DNA from: Zopfochytrium polystomum
Taxonomy: Eukaryota; Chytridiomycota; Chytridiomycetes; Chytridiales; Chytridiaceae
DNA: 59,898 nucleotides
Direction of reading: 5' to 3'
Assembly: GCA_025765615.1 (NCBI GenBank)
Contig: JAIVFJ010000351.1
Span: forward strand, 1 to 59,898
Under the pieces are notes generated by a model. The model saw only the letters and a program-made list of their open reading frames with translations, was not told the origin of the DNA and ran no database searches. A program made the position numbers and the translations under genes. How positions within the stretch are numbered: the stretch's first letter is position 1; each line of letters opens with the position of its first letter. This document shows, piece after piece, positions 55,110 through 59,898 of this stretch.

Positions 55110-55780
55110 GGAATCATTCAATATAAAGCTTCAAAACTTGAACAGTCTGCTTCCCGATCTGCCGCTCCCGTCAGGAGAACCGCAGCTGTAGCCGTCTCGT
55201 TCCTTACTCCGATCACGCCGGCAGCAACACGACCGCCAGACGCGCCAGTGGGTTGCGTCTCACAATGCGTCGTTGTTCGAGTGAACGACGAGGGCGCGAC
55301 CAAGTATCCCGTGGGACTCTGACGAGTACAAGCTCAACAGCGCAGTGTGCACCTTGAGAGTCGCCCAGCCTCGATCGTCGGCTTGAATGTTACCGAGGAT
55401 CACCGGCGTGGAGAACGTCGCCAAAGTTGATCTTGATCGTGCCCTCCTTTTGCCTGGGGCATGCGTGCGGCTTGTCGTCAGGATTGAAATGACCGCCGGT
55501 TGTCAGTCCTGTGAGCCCGTCGGTAATATCCTTCAGGGAGCAAAACGAAGTTGAGCTCCTAAGGGCGAAATGTAAAGCAGGAACGGATGCTTACTCCGAA
55601 CTTATGTACATGGATCCCATGCTTTGAGCCAGGTGCCAAGCCAATGAAAGCAGCCTTTATTTCACTGGGGCTGGAAGGACCATCTTGGGTGAAAATGGCG
55701 AGCCCCTTCACGGTCGATCTGCCCAAAGGAGCCACGACCGAAATAGCCTTCTTGCCAGCGGAATTACTACTAGATGCAGT
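55110..55780 (-). pseudogene. Cu/Zn superoxide dismutase-like copy d, frame-disrupted
   Basis: On the minus strand: AISVVAPLGRSTVKGLAIFT, HGIHVHKFG (two copper-binding His), an intron (about 55590-55540), LTTGGHFNPDDKPHACP, FGDVLHAGD, then LGNIQADDRGWATLKVH, HGILGRALVVHSNNDA, and TGASGGRVAAGVIGVRN. All Cu/Zn ligand positions can be seen. Frame changes occur between HAGD and LGN (one extra C near 55400) and between SNNDA and TGASGG (near 55275). SODs of this type convert superoxide to peroxide outside the cell. Confidence 0.7.
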
Positions 55781-55789
55781 GTACCAGAA

Positions 55790-56620
55790 GGAAAGGTCGT
55801 GCCGTTTTTCCATCCGAGGACGCCGATCGCGATCCGCGAGCCCGAGTTGCCTGCTGGCTGCACAAACGGCACGTAAGACTGTGAAGATGATATTGGAGAA
55901 GCTCAAACCTGCGTCACGCAATCGTCGGCTCCCATTGTGGAGAACGACACCCCGCCCGACGATCTGACTCATCGAGTCTGTCTGGAGAGTTCAGACTGTC
56001 CGATAGACGGACGGAAGATCGTCACGCTCGCTGTCCCGCCGGCGTCAGAATGTGATGTTGCCGATGTCACCGACATGGAAGCTGGAGAGGGACAGCGAGA
56101 CGCCGAGTCAGGGCATCCGTGTGGGCTTCCAGTAGGATTAAAATGACCGGACAGTGTTGAGCCCGTTCGGTTATCCGACACATCCTGCACGAAACGATAA
56201 AGGTGGTTTAGAGCGGGTTGGGTGTCGGTCAGATCGGCTGCTGCGTCCCACCCCCGAATGCGTGAAAATGAATCCCGTGAACGGTGTTTGGTGCTAGATC
56301 TTTGAGAACGATCTCAATGTATGTGGTTTGAAAGTCTGCTGGACTGCGCGAAGGTTAACGTCCCTGACGCGGTGTTGTTCACTGTCGGGGGCAAGAACCG
56401 CCACGGCCTTGTAAGGAAAGTCTCCGTCAACGGAAGCCACGTCAGAGGCGCTGGTAGAGCTCGAGCGACTGTGGTCCAGAGTAGAACCGAGGCGACGGCA
56501 AGGGACCCACTGGATGATGTTGGTGTGCATCGTTGGAGCTGACTGGACAAAGAATTGTCTTGAATTTGAAACTCCGCGGATGATTTTTCCGTCATAGCGG
56601 GGATGCCGGACAACGGATTC
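55790..56620 (-). pseudogene. Cu/Zn superoxide dismutase-like copy c, frame-disrupted
   Basis: N-terminal part FPYKAVAVLAPDSEQ and NNTASGTLTFAQSS (two frames, 56420-56320), QDVSDNRTGSTLSGHFNPTG (about 56185-56130), SSFHVGDIGNITF in another frame, then GRGVVLHN (about 55945) and GNSGSRIAIGVLGWKNGT (about 55855-55800). The order is that of a full SOD, but the blocks need several frame changes. Confidence 0.65.
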
Positions 56621-56920
56621 CAATCACACCAGCAGCGATCCGGGCACCAGAAGATCTGGCTGGCTGGGAAGCACAATCGTCTCTGGCTCCGTGAATCACA
56701 ATCGCACGGCCAAGAACGCTGCGGGCTCCCGAGATGTCCAGCATGTTGCGATGCATTTGCGGCACATCTTCTTAACATTGCTGATGCATCCGTGAGGCTA
56801 GTTGACGATTGAAGTGACCGCCCGCCGTTTGCCGGCCATCTTATCGGAGAGGTCCTGGAATTCTGGAATTGCCCAGGGCGTAATAATAGCAATTGCAGAT
56901 CTGCTCCCCGATCTCCATCG
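56600..56920 (-). pseudogene. Cu/Zn superoxide dismutase-like copy b, N-terminally truncated
   Basis: QDLSDKMAGKRRA next to GHFNRQ (about 56845-56800), and VLGRAIVIHGARDDC with SGARIAAGVIGI (about 56720-56625), are the middle and C-terminal SOD blocks. The N-terminal beta strands and the HxH copper motif are absent. Confidence 0.6.
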
Positions 56921-56924
56921 GCAC

Positions 56925-57636
56925 GCTTTCTGCGCGTGGCTGGAAACTCGGTTCCGGATTTCCACCCAACCATCCCAATTGCAATCCACGACCCCGAGTT
57001 TCCAACAGGCTACTTAGATTAGTTAGCAAGGCTGATATGACAAACCACAAACCTGAGATGTCTAATCGTCCGGAGGCACCTCTTCCAACAATGTACCACT
57101 GGCGAGCCTGGGGTTTAGGGGCGCAGATAGTCCGATCGAGGGGCGAAAGACTGTGAGTGTGCGGAACCACGTAGCATCGACTGTGAGTGTTCCAATATCA
57201 ACCAAAGTGATAGCTTGAAAGTTGATCGAGCGACAGGGGGTTTGGACACCCGTGCGGTTTGCCAGAAGGATTGAAATGCCCCGAAAGCGAATTGCCGCCT
57301 TCGTTGTCCGATAGATCCTCGATCAAAGCAATTAGGTGTGCACAAACAAGGGATCCTTCATGCACGGCGAGAGCAATACCCCAAACTCGCGGAATGGACT
57401 CCGTGAACGCTGTTAGGAACCAGATTTTCGAGCTCGATCTCGATGAGAGCAAACTTGAAGGCGGTTGCTTGCAACAGGGTTATTGTTCCGACGCCAGCGT
57501 TGTTCGCAGTTGGAGACAAGGTGGCTAGCGCTTTGTAGGGGTAGTTGAGGTCGGAAAACATCTGGACCGTGGGAAGTGCCGAGGCAACAGCGGACATCAT
57601 CATGAGAAGGATGATGAATGATTGCATCGTTTGCAT
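56925..57636 (-). pseudogene. Cu/Zn superoxide dismutase-like copy a, with signal peptide
   Basis: ATG 57636 opens a signal peptide (FIILLMMMSAVASALP), followed by YPYKALATLSPTANNAGVGT, NLVPNSVHGVHS and a stop at 57358. The HxH motif is degenerate. Later blocks in other frames are IEDLSDNEGGNSLSGHFNPS with GKPHGCPN (about 57330-57240), IVGRGAS (about 57085), and a C-terminal IAIGMVGWKSGTEFP (about 56985-56935). The promoter-proximal part looks best kept of the four copies. Confidence 0.65.
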
Positions 57637-57836
57637 CCTTAAAAAACGACAGAGTTAAATGTGATTTTTTATAAATTGCTGGAAGGAACCGAGAAATAAG
57701 ATTCCTAATGTCTCCCAGTTCGCGCAGAAAATCGGCTAGAACCGGGAACCGCCACAGCTTGCGCTATGTTGACGTCAATAGCGCTACGGCTGCACAGTCG
57801 TTGATTAGATGTCACTCGAAACTCATTTTTGCATTT

Positions 57837-59898
57837 TTACTTCGCAAACCCTGTTATGCCCTGAATCACGCATCCCGCTGCCAACAAATAGATGGGGATA
57901 CAAATAAGAATCTCGGTAGCACTGCCAATGTAGTCTCGGGGATCCCACCCATCGTGAAGGCGTGAATTATCTTCAACCTTTTTCCGCCTCCACAGCAAAT
58001 CCAAAAAATGATCATCAGCGCCGTAGCAAACGTCCCCACACCGCGCCATCCACCAGGCCATAACAGAGTTTACGACAACGTCGGAAATTACAACGAAAAT
58101 CCAGAGCGACGCAGTTTGGTACTCGATTGCAGGAAATATACCCACGGCCAGGCCTTGACCGGTCGGTAGCGGTAGGTCGTCGACCACTATCGAGCGGAAG
58201 GTTCGGTCTGCGCCTCGGGCGAGCATGAGGTAGATAATAGCAAAGCAGGTTCCGGCGAAAGCACCTCGGACGTAACCGAGCGTTACCAAATAGTGGCTGA
58301 GAGCGAGAAGGCGAAGGCGACTGTTTTGCGAGTATGGTGAGTTTGGCAGGACCGACACATCGGATCGACATGATGGCAATAGAACCTCGTTGCAAGTTTC
58401 GTCCTCCCAAGATTGCATATTTGAACTATTGGCAGAGGTTGCATCGCTGTGAATTTCACTTGAAACCTGACGAGCTTGATTTTTACTTTCAATAGAGCTT
58501 TGAAATCTGCAATAGGATGCATCAACTGCGTCATCGAAACGTCGTTCGACGAGCTATAACCAGTGGTGCAAGCTTTTCCGACGGTGTATCTTATCCTCCA
58601 TAAACACAGCGCAGTGAACGCCCATTGCCAAACAAGACCGACAGCGATTGTGAAGTAATAAGTCTTCACGTCCAATCTGAGGGCCATGCCTGCTCTTGAA
58701 GTGAAGCAGAAGCTGTCTAACGCAAAGTCCGAAATTAGCGAGCGTCGTTGCCGAAAACTCTAACTCCAGCCGGTCGTCGCTGTCGAGCCTGGAAGGGTAC
58801 GATGATTTTTCAGTGCCTCCCGGGAGGTGGACAAACGGAGAAGTGGACACCAGCGGAGAGTAGAAAACTGCTGCGATCTTCGTCACAGCTGGAGCGAGGC
58901 TTCGAAGGAAAATAAGCCGGAATAGTCGTATATCGGGAAGATAAAAGCAAAGGAATATGCTTATCGAGTCGAAAACAAATTGAACCCAAATTACTCGCAT
59001 CAGATAATCTTGGGCTAAGAAGGATGCGTATATCACTGATGTTATAAATACACGCACAACCTATCAAGTACAGTTAAATATGCTAGGCGGCAATCGATTA
59101 CCTACTGCGACAATAGCACACAGGTTCAGAGAAGTTAACACTGCCGACCGCCATTGCTCCATCGGAAGGCGATTGCTGGGTCCCTCGACGAAAATCTTCA
59201 ACACCAGTGTCGCAAATCCAAATTGCACGATGCCGTTTAAAACCTCTGCGGCCGTCGCTGACAGTGGCACAACAAGAAAAACTAGGAAGTACTTGATCAC
59301 TGACAGTCCCGAAACGGAAATTGTAAGTTCTAAAAACAGTCTGCTCCACGATCCACGCATGGGAAGTACTGAGCCGATAGAAACTTCGGATGGAGAAAGT
59401 AAGGCCCTTCGTCTACCGATGTCGGGACTGACTATCCGACCCCAAAAACTGATTCCAATTGATTCCTTCCCGTGCTGACGGTTGTCAGAGTAAGTTTGAA
59501 GATTGAACTTGCGAAGCCTTCTGACGGTAACTCGACAAGACACCAAGAGAAGCAAGAAAGCGAGGTCCGTTGCAACGAGGCAGAGGAAAGTCCCGTCGAC
59601 GCTGTCTTGAAGCTTCCCATTCGTTATCATGGAGTGAACCAAGACCGCGACCATCCCCGGCAAGAAAGCCAGGCTCATTCCCACAGATCCGTAAAAGACG
59701 ACAGCAGGGAAAAAGCTGGTGAGACCATGAGCTTTTGGCTGTTCAATAAGGCGCAACAGTGAAACGGATCTCGCATCCGTTATAGGGTCGGAAGGATAGG
59801 TGGCAGATGGCGGAAAGGAGGCAGATCGTTGCCAGAGTTGACGAGCTTGCTTCGATCCATTTGAGGTCCGATGGTAACTCGTTGAGCTAAAGTGGGAA
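57837..59898 (-). CDS. polytopic membrane protein, unknown (5' end beyond the window)
   Basis: The first visible exon is open from the window edge to 59106 (GTAGGT donor). Exon 2 starts at 59060; a donor lies near 58770 or 58722 and the next exon begins near 58690. The last exon runs to the stop at 57837. I count about ten hydrophobic stretches, among them FPAVVFYGSVGMSLAFLPGM, FLCLVATDLAFLLLLVS, VIKYFLVFLVVPLSATAAEV, LNLCAIVAVVRVFITSVIYA, WVQFVFDSISIFLCFYL, YYFTIAVGLVWQWAFTALCL, FAGTCFAIIYLMLARG, LWIFVVISDVVVNSVMAWWM and ILICIPIYLLAAGCVI. No transporter or receptor signature is recognised. Exon borders in the middle are approximate. Confidence 0.55.

Overview
ORGANISM. The window is nuclear DNA of a fungus. 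Genes are cut by many short GT-AG introns of roughly 50-190 nt. They include a calcineurin catalytic subunit, a CDK9/BUR1 kinase, an ESCRT-I VPS37 subunit, actins, gamma-glutamyltransferase and fungal-type membrane proteins. A MORN2-like protein, a family usually tied to cilia and flagella, points to a zoosporic (chytrid-like) fungus; that placement is an inference. Genes are GC- and microsatellite-rich, and the spaces between them are AT-richer.

LAYOUT. 1-6 kb: a tRNA-Ser(AGA), a fragment and a frame-broken copy of a medium-chain dehydrogenase/reductase (MDR), and a frame-broken GT10 fucosyltransferase-like gene. 6-20 kb: a dense run of + strand housekeeping genes: MORN2-like, VPS37, an unidentified low-complexity protein, a HAPSTR1/DUF4588-like protein, two conserved membrane proteins of unknown function, and calcineurin A. 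20-31 kb: a family of seven-TM-like genes in several copies, with a GNAT acetyltransferase, a gamma-glutamyltransferase (GGT) and a GGT pseudogene. 31-37.5 kb: a small four-exon gene, then a complete Ty3/gypsy chromovirus (minus strand) with two LTRs of equal length and matching sequence, a 5-bp target duplication and a 5S rRNA-like sequence beside it. 38-48.9 kb: a PB1/His-rich/poly-Ser/RGG protein, a truncated and an intact METTL7-type methyltransferase on either side of a secreted GPI-type protein, CDK9, and a type-II membrane protein. 49-55 kb: three tandem actin units, one wrecked, one with a single frameshift, one intact. 55-57.6 kb: four tandem degenerate secreted Cu/Zn superoxide dismutase copies. 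57.8 kb to the end: a polytopic membrane protein that runs off the right edge.

THEMES. Local duplication followed by decay is the main theme (MDR, 7TM, GGT, METTL7, actin, SOD). The two strongest novel signals are: (1) the retrotransposon appears to be a self-priming (Tf1/sushi-type) element, because 11 nt at its predicted RNA 5' end are exactly complementary to the sequence 2 nt past its 5' LTR, and its U3 carries eight contiguous heat-shock-element pentamers; (2) the 7TM family has a 5-nt microexon conserved between paralogs, with identical lengths for the neighbouring exons. Several otherwise well-formed genes carry a single apparent +1 frame step. These may be assembly errors or real lesions, and are flagged gene by gene.
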